Shown: in pieces, positions 23,401 through 31,225 of the stretch
How the letters are laid out: each line of letters opens with the position of its first letter
Numbering within the stretch: position 1 is the stretch's first letter
Assembly (NCBI GenBank): GCA_947179485.1
Contig: OX359246.1
Location: 24,304,001-24,368,000, forward strand
Length of the DNA stretch: 64,000 nucleotides
Source: Allacma fusca
Taxonomy: Eukaryota; Arthropoda; Collembola; Symphypleona; Sminthuridae
Reading direction: 5' to 3'
Translations under genes and position numbers: made by a program
Notes under the pieces: generated by a model
What the model saw: the letters and a program-made list of their open reading frames with translations, nothing else
Databases searched by the model: none
Told to the model about the DNA's origin: nothing

Positions 23401-24008
23401 ACTCTAACAACCAGGGAAATCGTCAGTGGAATGACCAACAGATGAACCAAGGATACAACCAATCCCACAACGGCTATAATAACCAAGGATTTAATCAAAC
23501 TCAAGGCTTTATGCCACCTCAAGGGTTTAATCCGAATCAAGGATACCCACCACAACAGGGCTATGCACCGTTTCAAGGTTACGCACCTACCCAAAGTTAT
23601 GGACCATCTCAAGGATACGGCCAAGGACAAAATGCAGGGTACGCCAACCCTGGCATGCAACAAATTCAGGCCAACCCACAAGGTTACCAGAACCAGGGTT
23701 ATCAGCCAAACAATAACCAAGGAGGGCAACGACCCCAACAGTACAACAACAATAACAACAGGAGTAGAACTAACTCCAGGGACCGGAACAGCCAAAGCAA
23801 CGACAGAAACAACTCCTGGAGAAATCAACCAGACCGCCAGGAGCAGACACAACCGATACCGGGACAATTGGCGCTAGAATCCACCCAAACCGACTTAAAG
23901 TGTTTCGGATGTGGAGAGATGGGCCACCTGAGGAGAAATTGCCCACACAAAAGACAGTCTAGCCCATATCCGTCGGGAAACTCACAGAGGGGGGCGCACC
24001 CCCAGTAA
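17460..24008 (+). CDS. gag: Giant Gag polyprotein (2182 aa)
   Basis: Structural polyprotein expected to assemble the particle and bind genomic RNA. About 1600 N-terminal residues are low-complexity, rich in Thr, Gln, Ser, Asn, Arg and Pro. They contain a thrice-used Y-x-S-P-x-G-x-x-Y-like phrase (near residues 990, 1063 and 1215) and one PTAP (1170-1173), the late-domain motif of retroviral Gags, though it lies in a Pro/Thr-rich context. A poly-Ser run near 1590 precedes a helical capsid-like domain (about 1661-1825) resembling retrotransposon gag domains. Then comes an Asn/Gln/Tyr/Gly tract and a CCHC knuckle, C-x2-C-x4-H-x4-C, at 2148-2161. Ty3 Gags are usually 300-700 aa, so this is several-fold oversized. 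It ends in TAA, 25 nt after a -1 frameshift signal into pol. Confidence 0.93.
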   Translation: MEPEKNQHPSRREPPPAPSIPSRRTTRSAGPVPQNETGLEEILARRKEERKAAKAKANTATAGVDLSSTSSASTSTVMEESGSTTLALSAQSPSGSQATGHGDNPDNNDESMDVFLDTVSTPVTGTATSPKRTPTVSTAQTPKFSKTKVVQGQNLHRLAMQRELRDLEVTNLEGQQVQQDQEVEATGEFMLNARGDMVFVSHDADPTIKEILSQFNQPEERPTSSAAMSSFEILTDPGSNHTSVGEGEQGFATPESEMEDVTNESPNNVVVSNLTNPVDNGDIPKDTRTQSQQDVQSQGMCSKATGQTEQQVNQQSSTELDDLEDSNRPIAIATSTPEIIQQGNLSTHSSFRDNLAITQSDESTEQSEQGDSPTGVPRTNNSIGSDRDQVTTQLNQQLSNLSISDHCKASQSNTTVSQQPDIQQLVRDRFLSRPSPGFSNRGDIGFQRTLSRVSESTEQEGPVEDQLPPIREGQDNIQRVEENFVQLVTGTGVIVPAGSFQQLVTTAGFQRNSVENFLVVRGLEGQLIEVYHRLAQNLYTGTVQWTHFFLRLAEVTHRRDNNRDPNREEREVLRTRAFEYGRNVRDNIFIPTDVIRNLLEHRVLSLRSHQAHQDSQIFFNDTPRYTTVIQSGRLSENLEFGQPRQERRVSDENRPGPEQESNNNGTTQQSVIDSSADDIISRYLRYDQRNPPVTRNPVTGLLEPASRSTLRTISGEPTIQPVTSRRISPESLNTSSSSINKAIAQAIASATLQAGLATPRNRKSSNSDRDHLRPSNQVTDSNQVDYSSPRSQLFQKSVRGHYRVKSAEENSNLNPRTRPQGITTRERTSNSCCETAIQKGSPRAPTTSPTTQTGNQTPAGSSTAQPRVTPRSSNSCRSTPATGDRGQSSRHSNSHETTQQINPVHISPASQNRQVSTENTPRNRPTQPNLQFRPQPTQDDLETPTEEIETTQIGSTSQTNVKRDLATTKLYVNTDSTQATNNEQLVHRVYQSPGGRIYVHPPVHALRAPPLDVSETALRTLVQVGRQLREQNPSLTIANTIRNSDTGTYYQAFRPQDRFTVYQSPRGSLYNSLPIGRTGIHRHSLRGRDILQRATNNDRTIIEGGELVTSPQPPPSEQTSRSNESYVQGDTLRSRTATPASTTRAATTFAVPVRPTGRFITRSADRPTTPTAPAVPVRPNSAVAGPSRVTTTPTTSQSTVNWLDDLQYGVNIWTGPSGRVYTSENEATEDELVPSRITVRQYSKIARRQDGSRTQEVENEATWTGQVRRLIYFNRRDGRIQRRFRPTRDSDFEAFAATRAEHEEIVLSTNPIFTFWRILAQRSVDPNQVTSYIAPDFRLYHRHISLPNGIRRQRVPPGFLENIENEYDHQEALSRLVHDRSVEILTDTSSEEEVERIIQRDTPRRESGQHSSAQSSEETDHIFIGIDEEDFIIPEVPGQFTIRIPIDDAYDAAFRAIERDEELQEEVRFVDNTGETHFFPRIRLQDLSPETQVVLTQVRKRRKPLRARRQIGNNQPRPPGPGPSGSGRGNQPRGANNNNSHNQRPSQSRSNPGRRGSRGGRHIGGRQRARSDPGSSGGSSSSSSSSSSNSSNPHDFEAFDNWRNRQIVNRNNFFNQVNVNIINPYVPINRNQGIRIEEVADQEQVRIIPRRHLDDDMTALMFPKVEFKPGVDDPETAFATAELQTNRFGGDTIITRMQYVQIIFDPPVRDWIRNWIAERRLHEELPYDTINWDEFREEFLIRYSITDQMIRTLMEKRKMNTDEDPCAYIDAKLALINRVDRFMPELEKIRLLRAGLTSEYIVFCRGWTAGTVADFIEGIKQYDEDRKTDGAESIETRFAKVQEMLEKLTSGMKPVPAETTVVKIAAVREQQDYRRPEGGSSDQRGRSPGQGNFNNSRNSSPGYSNNSNYPDRGRNNQGYDDRRNYGNRGRSPTPERFYNNQDRSRPQYRNDGNNSNNQGYPQRNQNFGSRQSPNRQYYNNNSNNQGNRQWNDQQMNQGYNQSHNGYNNQGFNQTQGFMPPQGFNPNQGYPPQQGYAPFQGYAPTQSYGPSQGYGQGQNAGYANPGMQQIQANPQGYQNQGYQPNNNQGGQRPQQYNNNNNRSRTNSRDRNSQSNDRNNSWRNQPDRQEQTQPIPGQLALESTQTDLKCFGCGEMGHLRRNCPHKRQSSPYPSGNSQRGAHPQ
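23975..24003 (+). promoter_or_regulatory. Gag-Pol -1 ribosomal frameshift signal
   Basis: GGGAAAC at 23975-23981 is in the correct phase (G GGA AAC in the gag frame). An 8-nt spacer is followed by a GC hairpin at 23990-24003, ggggg-cgca-ccccc. The pol frame is open from 23963, just after its TAG at 23960, so the overlap with gag is only 46 nt and contains exactly this site. GGGAAAC is a known lentiviral slip sequence (FIV, visna). Shifting at AAC gives Leu-Thr-Glu-Gly-Gly and on into Pol without needing the ATG at 24029. Confidence 0.88.
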
Positions 24009-24028
24009 TTGAAGATATCCAAGAAAGA

Positions 24029-27000
24029 ATGAATGCAATTATAGCAACTAGAGTAAAAAGTCAGTCAAAAGACGACGAAGAATTAGAAATTATTGATCTC
24101 AACCCATGTCGTTTATCAAACGGCAACAAGTCCACTTTACAAGTACAAATATGCAGTATGATGATACCAGCTTTACTAGATTCAGGAGCAACAAGATCCT
24201 GTATCCAAAGAAATTTAGTACCCAGATGTGCGGAAATAAAAGAAGTTCCAAGCGCTCTGCGAGTAGCAGTAGCAAATGCGGAATTGGTAAAACCAATTTG
24301 TCTCACCAAATTCACAATGATGATTGAAGGTGAAAAACTTTTATTCAAAGGTCTAGTGATGGAAACACTAGAACCACGAATGATCATAGGTGAAGATCTT
24401 TTATCACGTTATGGAATAACGTTGGATTACAAGAACAATGAAATACGGAGTGACCGATTTCAAACAGTTCCAATGACTAGGGATACTCATCTCTATGTCG
24501 GGGAGAAAAAGGCCGACATAGAATTTGTCAGGTCAATTTTTTCATTTCACGAAGTCAAAGGACCAAAGAACATGATGTGCAGGACCCGAAAAGCAGTCAC
24601 AATACCAGCCTATGGACACATGAAAGTGCCCATACAAATTCCAAAACGTATCAAAAAGGATTTTTATTTACAACCATCAGAGAAACTATACACCAGCAAG
24701 CGACTTTTAGTAGCCGCAGGTGTAGTACCAAATGAAGAACCTTTCGCATATGTATTTAATCCAGCTCCATGCCCACAAACGATGTATGGACGGACAGCTA
24801 TAGGTCATGCTGAGGAAAATTTTGATCTCATCAAAATCAAACGCAACCAATTACGTGATGCTCACAAAAAGCTCACACAAGAACAGCTCGATTGTTTCGA
24901 CGTCAATGAAGAGCTCGATGAAGAAGGACGAGCTAAGTACCGAGCATTGTTGACAAGATATCCAGAGTGTTTTGCATTTAACAAGGGAGATTTGAAAGAA
25001 CCAGCGTGGATTGATCCCATTCGGATTCATACGGGAAATAATCCACCCGTTCAGGCAAAACCTTTCCCTTGCTCACCCATGGAGCGACAAAAAGTACGAG
25101 AAGAAGTACAAAAGATGTTAGATGCAGATATTATTAAGGAAGTGAATGGACCGTACAGCAGTCCACTATTTCTCATCAAAAAGAAAGACGGAACATTTAG
25201 ATCAGTTGTGGATTATCGAGCGTTAAACAAGACCATCACAGATCAAGTTTACCCTTTAGCAAGAATAGATGACATACTTATGCAATTTGGAAAATCTGCA
25301 ATGTTCGACACTCTTGACATGGAGTCAGGCTTCTTTCAACTATTAATACACGAGGATGATCAAATTATAACCTCTTTCATTACACAGGATGGATTATATG
25401 CATTCAAACGACTACCTATGGGGGTCAAGATTGCACCGTCAGCTTTTCAGCGAGCAGCAGATCAAATGCTTGGCTCACTCAAATTTAGGGGAGCCATGGT
25501 ATATTTAGATGATGTAATCTCTTATGGAATTCATCTTTTGGACAAATTAGCATCTCTCGAAGAATTGATGTTAAGAGCCAGCAACAAAAACTTTAAGTTC
25601 AAGCCAAAGAAATGCAAATTTGGATATTTTGAAGTAATTGTCTTAGGATTTAAAGTATCCAGGGAAGGCACCAGTCCAGATCCTGCAAAGGTGGACGCTA
25701 TTAGACATGTGCCAATACCAAAATCTGAAACAGAAGCGAGAAGATTTTTCGGAATATGCAGTTTCTACAGAAAATACATCAAGGACTTCGCAAAAATTGC
25801 TAGTCCCATCTCACAATCATGGATTGGCAGTAAAGGGAAATCTGAAGGTCAAAAACGCATAAGATGCTTCCAATGGAGTGCAGATGCAACAATTGCCTTC
25901 AACATTCTCAAAACCAAATTAATGACACAGCCAGTTCTAGCTCATTTCAACCCAGAGTTGGATTGCATACTGCATACAGATGCATCAATTTCAGGACTAG
26001 GATGCTGTGTACTTCAAGATGATGGAGGAGAACACCCAATAGCTTATGCTTCAAGGACACTAATTCAATCAGAAAAGAATTACTCAGTCACAGAATTAGA
26101 ACTAGCAGCAGTCGTATATGCAGTTCGCAAATTCAGACAATACCTTTATTTGAGGAAATTTTTAATCAGATCAGATCATTTAGCATTGTGCTACTTAAGA
26201 TTACAAAAAGATCCAAACCACCGGATAAGTAAGTTTGTAAATAAACTACAAGAATTTGACTTTCAAGTCACATACAAGAAAGGAGCATTACACTTGGATG
26301 CAGACTTTCTATCCAGAGCTCCATTACCCTATACAAAGGAAGATTTGGAGGATACAGAGGACCGAGTGATCGAATTTGAACCAGACCCGGTCAAGGAACA
26401 CAAAATTGCTTTGGAAGAGCAAAAACAAATCCCTCAGGGGAACATAACAATGCCACCACCAGCGTGTGCAGCCAGCCTTACGACCAGGGAAAGCTATAAG
26501 GGAAAATATTGGACGGATGACGAAAGTCAATCCTCAGACGAAGAGGAAGCCATAATCCCACAGCGACAAAATCCATGGTCAGGAAGATTGAAAGGTCAAC
26601 CCAGGCGTAAAGTCAAATCACAAGTGGAAATTTTAGTACCTCAACCGAATTTGGAGGAAACGGATTGGGAGAACCATACAATGAGCGTAAAGAGCCGTGT
26701 AAATGAAGTAACACACAGCTACTCAGCGCTCAAAGAATGGAAATTATCCGTAGATGACATCATCACAATCCACGAATTTCGGGAGGATGACCCACTAGAG
26801 GATGAAAATACCTGGAAATACACCAATGAGTATATCTACGAGAAAAATCTCAAACTAATACAAGATATAGAGCGTCACAATGCAACAATAAATGAATTAG
26901 ATATGAAAGAATTTCTATCGCCAAAGAAAGCTCAAGTTCAAAATGAGCATGAAGATTTTGACAGAAATACTATCACTGACATTGGAATGGGGACTGATTG

Positions 27001-30000
27001 GTCTCCTACTCCAAAGTCAACGACAGCAATAACGTCACAAAGTCCAACCGATGGGAAGGTTGACATTGATTCACCAAAATCCCTAGGGCAGATGACACGG
27101 AGTACAATGGAATTCACAACAATGGATGGGGCAGGTGAGGCTGAAACAAAAGCTGTACATCTACCACCAGCCATGATTGTAGACTCCGAGACGGAAGTCC
27201 ATGACCAAACTTTGAAGAATCAGGAAACAGCGGATCTGGTGAGCCAGGCAGCTGAGACTACACAAAAGAAGTCCTCAACTTTCCCGCCCACCCATCCCGC
27301 CAGTCCTAAAGAGGCCAAGAAATTGGTACTCACGGATGAGGATAGGAACGTCCAAAAGGAATGCGACCAACCGACACTGGAACAGGAAAAGTTCAGTGTG
27401 GAAAATCACATTCCATCCGGACACGATCCCACAGATGAGGAGAAATGGTTTGCATTTGAAGAGACTTGGAGGAATCCAACGTCAGCAAAAGGAGACGAAT
27501 GGAAGCTCAAACAGGAAGTTATTTCGCAATTGAAGACATACACTGCACAATCTGCCAGGAAGACTGATCAAGTTCCTGATGCAGAAAGTCCAGGATATGT
27601 TAACAATCCGGATCTTGATACCCCACAGCGGATCAAGGCGATGAAAATTTCCAGAGATGTGGATGAATGGATGAAAAATATCCAACGAAGATCTGCAGCA
27701 TGCGAGTCGGAGGAAAACAAAAACCCTCCGCCGTCGCATACGTACATATCCACAGAGAATCCAGTTAATAAAGACAATTACTCTCTACTGGCGACCACAG
27801 TAGAAGAGCTGAAGAAAAATATCCGGGAAGGTGAAATTAAATTCACCGATGGAAGATCATGGAAGATTCAACCTTTGAAAGGGCAGGGTGTTGTGACAAG
27901 TAAAAAGACGTCACACTCACTATGTCTTTCACAGGATGAAGACCAAAGAAATAAAGACGCTCAGAAAACTGAGGACATGTCATTAAATAGAGCAATAAAA
28001 TTTGTTCCAGGAGCTCACGCACTACAGGGGTGCGAAGGGAGCAAAGATACCTTTTCCACACACAAGCCTGTGTGTAGGATGCTTGAAGATGAAGAGCAAG
28101 TTACTATGTTAGAGGAACATAACATGCAGGAGATGCAAAGGGACGATCCAGATTGTTTATTTATCATGGACAAAATAAAGATGCGGCATACGTTAAATTG
28201 GAAGGACAAAGAAAAGTATAGCCGATATGAAATTGATGAAGAAGGGATTCTTACTATAGTACATAAAGATGGACGTAAGCTATACGTACCCCGAGTACTT
28301 AGAAATTTCCTACTATCAAAAGCTCATGATGGGATCCTATGCGGAGGACATTTAGGATTCCAGAGAACTCTTCATAGACTCAACAAAAATTATTTTTGGA
28401 GAAAAATGAACGTCTCAGTAGCAAAATATGTCATGTCATGCGAAAGTTGCCAAGCAGCTAAATCCATGAGAATGAAGCCAGCAGGACTGCTTCATCCAAT
28501 CAGGATAGAAAATGTAGGAGATGCATTATGTATTGATCTCATTGGACCCATGCAAATTAGCATAAAAGGGAATAAGTACATTATAATCGCACAGGATTAT
28601 GTTTCAAAGTTCGTGATCGCAGAAGCAATTCCTGATAAAACTGCTGACAGGATAGCAGAATTTTTGCTTCACAAAGTAGTTTTAAAATACGGACTGTTTA
28701 AAAACTTGCTGAGTGACGGAGGATCCGAATTCAGAGCGGAAATCACTCAAGCATTACTTCGCAGATTAGGCATGAACCATTCTACATCTACAGCATTAAG
28801 ACATAATAGTGTTGGACAAATAGAAAGAATGGTCCAGACTATAAGCACTATGCTGAGTCATTATACTCAAAAAGAGCAAGCACTATGGTGCAGTTGTTTA
28901 CCATTTCTAATAAATGCTTACAATTGCAGTCACCATGACGTGACCAAAGAAACTCCTTATTTTATGATGTTTAGGCGACAACCTATATATGATTTTAACT
29001 TACAACTGTGTTTAAGCAGCGTCGACACAAATTTTATGAGTGCTGAGGAAGCCACTACTAGAATAGAAAAAGCTATTGCTAAGATAAGGGAACGTCAGGA
29101 CTACAGTAAGGATTGGTATGATAGGAAAAGAAGGTTCGTTAAATTCAACATCGGAGACACAGTGCGAGTCTTTACACCGACCAGGATAGTTGGAAAGAGC
29201 GAACGCTTTCTTCACCCTTACAAAGGACCCTTTGTAGTCATAGAAGTTTTAGCCAAAGACAATTATATCATTCAAGACCTTAGGAATTCTAAAAAGAGAC
29301 AGAAAGTCCATGTGGAAAGGCTTAAGAAGTGCCTACAGCGAGAACACATTGAGGACGAGTATAGTTATGATTTAGATTCCGATATAGTGGAATTGGTGAC
29401 AAAACGAAATTGGAACAAGTGTGGAAAAGTTATAGTGAGTCAGCCACGGTCAATTCTTAAGAGTTCGACCACTTCAGATAACAGTTCAACTACGAGCAAG
29501 AAGGTGACTTTTAAAGTTCAACCTGCTCAAACCGAAGAAATAACTAGAGAATTTACATCCGAAAATTACTCAGACAGTGCAAGTGACAAAGCTCAGCCAG
29601 TACAACAGAGAGGAGAATTTTGTGACAAAAATTACTCACACTCTCAGATCACCCCAAGTGAAGGAGGGAAACCAAACCAGGGACTACATCAACACAAAGA
29701 TAACACTCAAGGAGAAAAAGGTACTACTAAGCAGTCAAGTACACAAGTAAGAAAATTTTCGTCAGAAAATTATTCAGATAAGCGGGAATTTTTAGATAAA
29801 AATTACCCATATTTCACTCGCTCGAAAGTAAATGAACACTCTAGAGGAAATCAGGGACGAGATAAGGGGATTGAAACAACAGAGGAATTTAGTCCAAATA
29901 AAAATTTGGAAGTACGCAGCTCAGGAAGAGTACATCAAACAGAGAATCGCAGCTTTAGAACTGCTAATTCAAGAGACAAAACCTCAAACGTCAAGTTTCT

Positions 30001-31225
30001 GCCCACAAGTGGAGAAATCACAAGACGAGGTGCAACCAGAGTAACTGATGACACATACAAAGAGAGAATTAATCCTAATCATCCAGGGATTACAAGCCCA
30101 ATTAATCAAGGCAAAGGAGAACGAAATTCGTCTCCAACAAAGAATTTTACATCAGATTGCGGAACAGGAGGAAGTACTGAGCAAACTGAAACAACTCGAG
30201 GGAGATCACAAAGCAACCCTCCAGGAAACTCAGAAAGCCAAAGAAGATATTTCGGATTTAATAAACCAGCTGAAAACAGCTCAGGTGTAACATCCGAAGG
30301 TGAGGAAGAAACTCAACCACTTATTGACGAAAGTGACTTTAAAACACTTAAGAAATTAAGTAGTTCAGGGATAAGTCCAACAGAACTTGATGTGGACGAC
30401 AGCAGTGAGTATAGAGAGACAAATTCTTACAATTCGGGATCAGAACCGAGAATTAATCAACCGCCTACGAGAGAGAGAGGGAGACCTGGACAAATTGAAA
30501 CAGGAAATCAAGGACCTTCAGAAGCGACTTCACGAGTTGAGGTGCCTTGGCCCTCAGTAGAGGCGGACATTTCGACACAATTGCTTCACTCAGATGAGCA
30601 AAAGGCCTTGGAAGAGCCCCCCTTTGTGGAACTCAACACCAAGCCCACCCAGCGAAGCTCAGAGACAGACACTGCAAAGCCTACAAGCGCAAGGCAGTCG
30701 GATCAGAGAAGCAATAGCACGAGTAGAGAGAGAGATAGAACAAACCGAGAGAGCCAAGAATACTCTGAAGAATCAAATTCGAGCAGCCAACAGCTTAGCC
30801 AACAATTCAACCAACCCTCGGAACGAGAAGTCCTTGTAGAAAATTCTACAGAAGAGGACGAAGAGTTCCAGGAAATTCTAGCAGACGAAAACGGACAAGA
30901 CTCTGTAGATACGCATACAGAAGTCATTAATACACCTGTAGAATTTTCTACAGAAGAGGACAGGTCATTGGATGTCATCACGAAAGACAATCCCAGAAGG
31001 CCTGAGAGAATTAGAACAAATACGTCAGACCACCGAGAGACATTCAGCGATCCTCAGAACCCGACGAGTACAAATCCAACAGGAACTTCAACAAGTTCAG
31101 GAGGAAATTCGGGAGTTAAAGAAGCAGGGGAAACATCTCAAGAAGGAAGCGCTGAAGAAACCGGAGAAAGCAGACGATACCCAACTCGTACCCGAAAAAG
31201 GACGAGAAGATTTGGATCAGTCTAA
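24029..31225 (+). CDS. pol: Pol: protease, RT, RNase H, integrase, with long extra regions (2398 aa from ATG)
   Basis: Replication polyprotein. Residues from the first ATG: aspartic protease DSGA 51-54; RT with the PMGVKIAPSAFQ and YLDD (492-495) motifs; RNase H with TDAS (Asp 651); an integrase HHCC zinc domain (about 1430-1480, ending C-x2-C); an integrase core with Asp 1503, Asp 1563 and Glu 1599, i.e. a D,D35E spacing; and a GPF-type C-terminal segment near 1735. Two regions are extra: about 680 acidic, low-complexity residues between RNase H and integrase, and about 630 Ser/Thr/Glu/Asn-rich residues after integrase, with four F-x-x-x-N-Y repeats. All catalytic residues I checked are present. 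The frame is -1 to gag and open upstream to 23963, so the functional product is probably Gag-Pol by frameshift. Order RT-RH-IN is that of Ty3/Gypsy. Confidence 0.95.
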   Translation: MNAIIATRVKSQSKDDEELEIIDLNPCRLSNGNKSTLQVQICSMMIPALLDSGATRSCIQRNLVPRCAEIKEVPSALRVAVANAELVKPICLTKFTMMIEGEKLLFKGLVMETLEPRMIIGEDLLSRYGITLDYKNNEIRSDRFQTVPMTRDTHLYVGEKKADIEFVRSIFSFHEVKGPKNMMCRTRKAVTIPAYGHMKVPIQIPKRIKKDFYLQPSEKLYTSKRLLVAAGVVPNEEPFAYVFNPAPCPQTMYGRTAIGHAEENFDLIKIKRNQLRDAHKKLTQEQLDCFDVNEELDEEGRAKYRALLTRYPECFAFNKGDLKEPAWIDPIRIHTGNNPPVQAKPFPCSPMERQKVREEVQKMLDADIIKEVNGPYSSPLFLIKKKDGTFRSVVDYRALNKTITDQVYPLARIDDILMQFGKSAMFDTLDMESGFFQLLIHEDDQIITSFITQDGLYAFKRLPMGVKIAPSAFQRAADQMLGSLKFRGAMVYLDDVISYGIHLLDKLASLEELMLRASNKNFKFKPKKCKFGYFEVIVLGFKVSREGTSPDPAKVDAIRHVPIPKSETEARRFFGICSFYRKYIKDFAKIASPISQSWIGSKGKSEGQKRIRCFQWSADATIAFNILKTKLMTQPVLAHFNPELDCILHTDASISGLGCCVLQDDGGEHPIAYASRTLIQSEKNYSVTELELAAVVYAVRKFRQYLYLRKFLIRSDHLALCYLRLQKDPNHRISKFVNKLQEFDFQVTYKKGALHLDADFLSRAPLPYTKEDLEDTEDRVIEFEPDPVKEHKIALEEQKQIPQGNITMPPPACAASLTTRESYKGKYWTDDESQSSDEEEAIIPQRQNPWSGRLKGQPRRKVKSQVEILVPQPNLEETDWENHTMSVKSRVNEVTHSYSALKEWKLSVDDIITIHEFREDDPLEDENTWKYTNEYIYEKNLKLIQDIERHNATINELDMKEFLSPKKAQVQNEHEDFDRNTITDIGMGTDWSPTPKSTTAITSQSPTDGKVDIDSPKSLGQMTRSTMEFTTMDGAGEAETKAVHLPPAMIVDSETEVHDQTLKNQETADLVSQAAETTQKKSSTFPPTHPASPKEAKKLVLTDEDRNVQKECDQPTLEQEKFSVENHIPSGHDPTDEEKWFAFEETWRNPTSAKGDEWKLKQEVISQLKTYTAQSARKTDQVPDAESPGYVNNPDLDTPQRIKAMKISRDVDEWMKNIQRRSAACESEENKNPPPSHTYISTENPVNKDNYSLLATTVEELKKNIREGEIKFTDGRSWKIQPLKGQGVVTSKKTSHSLCLSQDEDQRNKDAQKTEDMSLNRAIKFVPGAHALQGCEGSKDTFSTHKPVCRMLEDEEQVTMLEEHNMQEMQRDDPDCLFIMDKIKMRHTLNWKDKEKYSRYEIDEEGILTIVHKDGRKLYVPRVLRNFLLSKAHDGILCGGHLGFQRTLHRLNKNYFWRKMNVSVAKYVMSCESCQAAKSMRMKPAGLLHPIRIENVGDALCIDLIGPMQISIKGNKYIIIAQDYVSKFVIAEAIPDKTADRIAEFLLHKVVLKYGLFKNLLSDGGSEFRAEITQALLRRLGMNHSTSTALRHNSVGQIERMVQTISTMLSHYTQKEQALWCSCLPFLINAYNCSHHDVTKETPYFMMFRRQPIYDFNLQLCLSSVDTNFMSAEEATTRIEKAIAKIRERQDYSKDWYDRKRRFVKFNIGDTVRVFTPTRIVGKSERFLHPYKGPFVVIEVLAKDNYIIQDLRNSKKRQKVHVERLKKCLQREHIEDEYSYDLDSDIVELVTKRNWNKCGKVIVSQPRSILKSSTTSDNSSTTSKKVTFKVQPAQTEEITREFTSENYSDSASDKAQPVQQRGEFCDKNYSHSQITPSEGGKPNQGLHQHKDNTQGEKGTTKQSSTQVRKFSSENYSDKREFLDKNYPYFTRSKVNEHSRGNQGRDKGIETTEEFSPNKNLEVRSSGRVHQTENRSFRTANSRDKTSNVKFLPTSGEITRRGATRVTDDTYKERINPNHPGITSPINQGKGERNSSPTKNFTSDCGTGGSTEQTETTRGRSQSNPPGNSESQRRYFGFNKPAENSSGVTSEGEEETQPLIDESDFKTLKKLSSSGISPTELDVDDSSEYRETNSYNSGSEPRINQPPTRERGRPGQIETGNQGPSEATSRVEVPWPSVEADISTQLLHSDEQKALEEPPFVELNTKPTQRSSETDTAKPTSARQSDQRSNSTSRERDRTNRESQEYSEESNSSSQQLSQQFNQPSEREVLVENSTEEDEEFQEILADENGQDSVDTHTEVINTPVEFSTEEDRSLDVITKDNPRRPERIRTNTSDHRETFSDPQNPTSTNPTGTSTSSGGNSGVKEAGETSQEGSAEETGESRRYPTRTRKRTRRFGSV
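29550..29804 (+). repeat. Four AT-stem hairpin repeats in the pol tail
   Basis: Four copies of AATTT(T)-n4-8-(A)AAATT occur at 29550-29567, 29616-29633, 29754-29771 and 29787-29804. The last is a perfect 7-bp stem with an AGAT loop. In the Pol frame each encodes F-x-[SD]-[EK]-N-Y. Either a peptide repeat or an RNA fold could be the selected feature. Confidence 0.55.
29832..30044 (+). CDS. Overlapping coiled-coil ORF 1 (70 aa)
   Basis: This ORF sits in the +1 frame relative to Pol. Its ATG directly follows a stop in the same frame (TAAATG at 29829-29834). The product has heptad-like Ile/Leu spacing with Glu/Lys/Gln between, for example LEEIRDEIRGLKQQR. Expression is unproven; purine-rich sequence read out of frame can mimic a coiled coil. 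Confidence 0.3.
   Translation: MNTLEEIRDEIRGLKQQRNLVQIKIWKYAAQEEYIKQRIAALELLIQETKPQTSSFCPQVEKSQDEVQPE
30048..30290 (+). CDS. Overlapping coiled-coil ORF 2 (80 aa)
   Basis: It starts 3 nt after the stop of the previous ORF, in the same frame (TAA CTG ATG). It is almost entirely heptad-like, with segments such as LQAQLIKAKENEIRLQQR and VLSKLKQLEGD. It is the strongest coiled-coil candidate of the five and overlaps the Pol tail. Confidence 0.35.
   Translation: MTHTKRELILIIQGLQAQLIKAKENEIRLQQRILHQIAEQEEVLSKLKQLEGDHKATLQETQKAKEDISDLINQLKTAQV
30390..30560 (+). CDS. Overlapping coiled-coil ORF 3 (56 aa)
   Basis: Same +1 frame. The core includes IRDQNRELINRLRERE and LDKLKQEIKDLQKRLHEL, a regular heptad. 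It ends TAG at 30558-30560. Short, but consistent with its four neighbours. Confidence 0.3.
   Translation: MWTTAVSIERQILTIRDQNRELINRLREREGDLDKLKQEIKDLQKRLHELRCLGPQ
30594..30839 (+). CDS. Overlapping coiled-coil ORF 4 (81 aa)
   Basis: Same +1 frame. A Pro-rich start is followed by LQSLQAQGSRIREAI and VEREIEQTERAKNTLKNQI, again heptad-like. Confidence 0.3.
   Translation: MSKRPWKSPPLWNSTPSPPSEAQRQTLQSLQAQGSRIREAIARVEREIEQTERAKNTLKNQIRAANSLANNSTNPRNEKSL

Noticed and set aside
23145..23867. 240-aa antisense ORF over the Gag Asn/Gln tract
   Set aside because: It is the mirror of a biased CAA/AAC-rich coding stretch, which gives long Val/Leu-rich antisense frames. No family resemblance and no promoter.
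23989..23994. G6 run as the slip site
   Set aside because: It is out of phase for tandem slippage. The GGGAAAC heptamer upstream is in phase and the G run is better used as one arm of the stimulatory stem.
24029..24031. Independent Pol start at the ATG
   Set aside because: The upstream frame is open and an in-phase frameshift signal is present, so Gag-Pol fusion is more likely. The ATG was kept only as a coordinate anchor.
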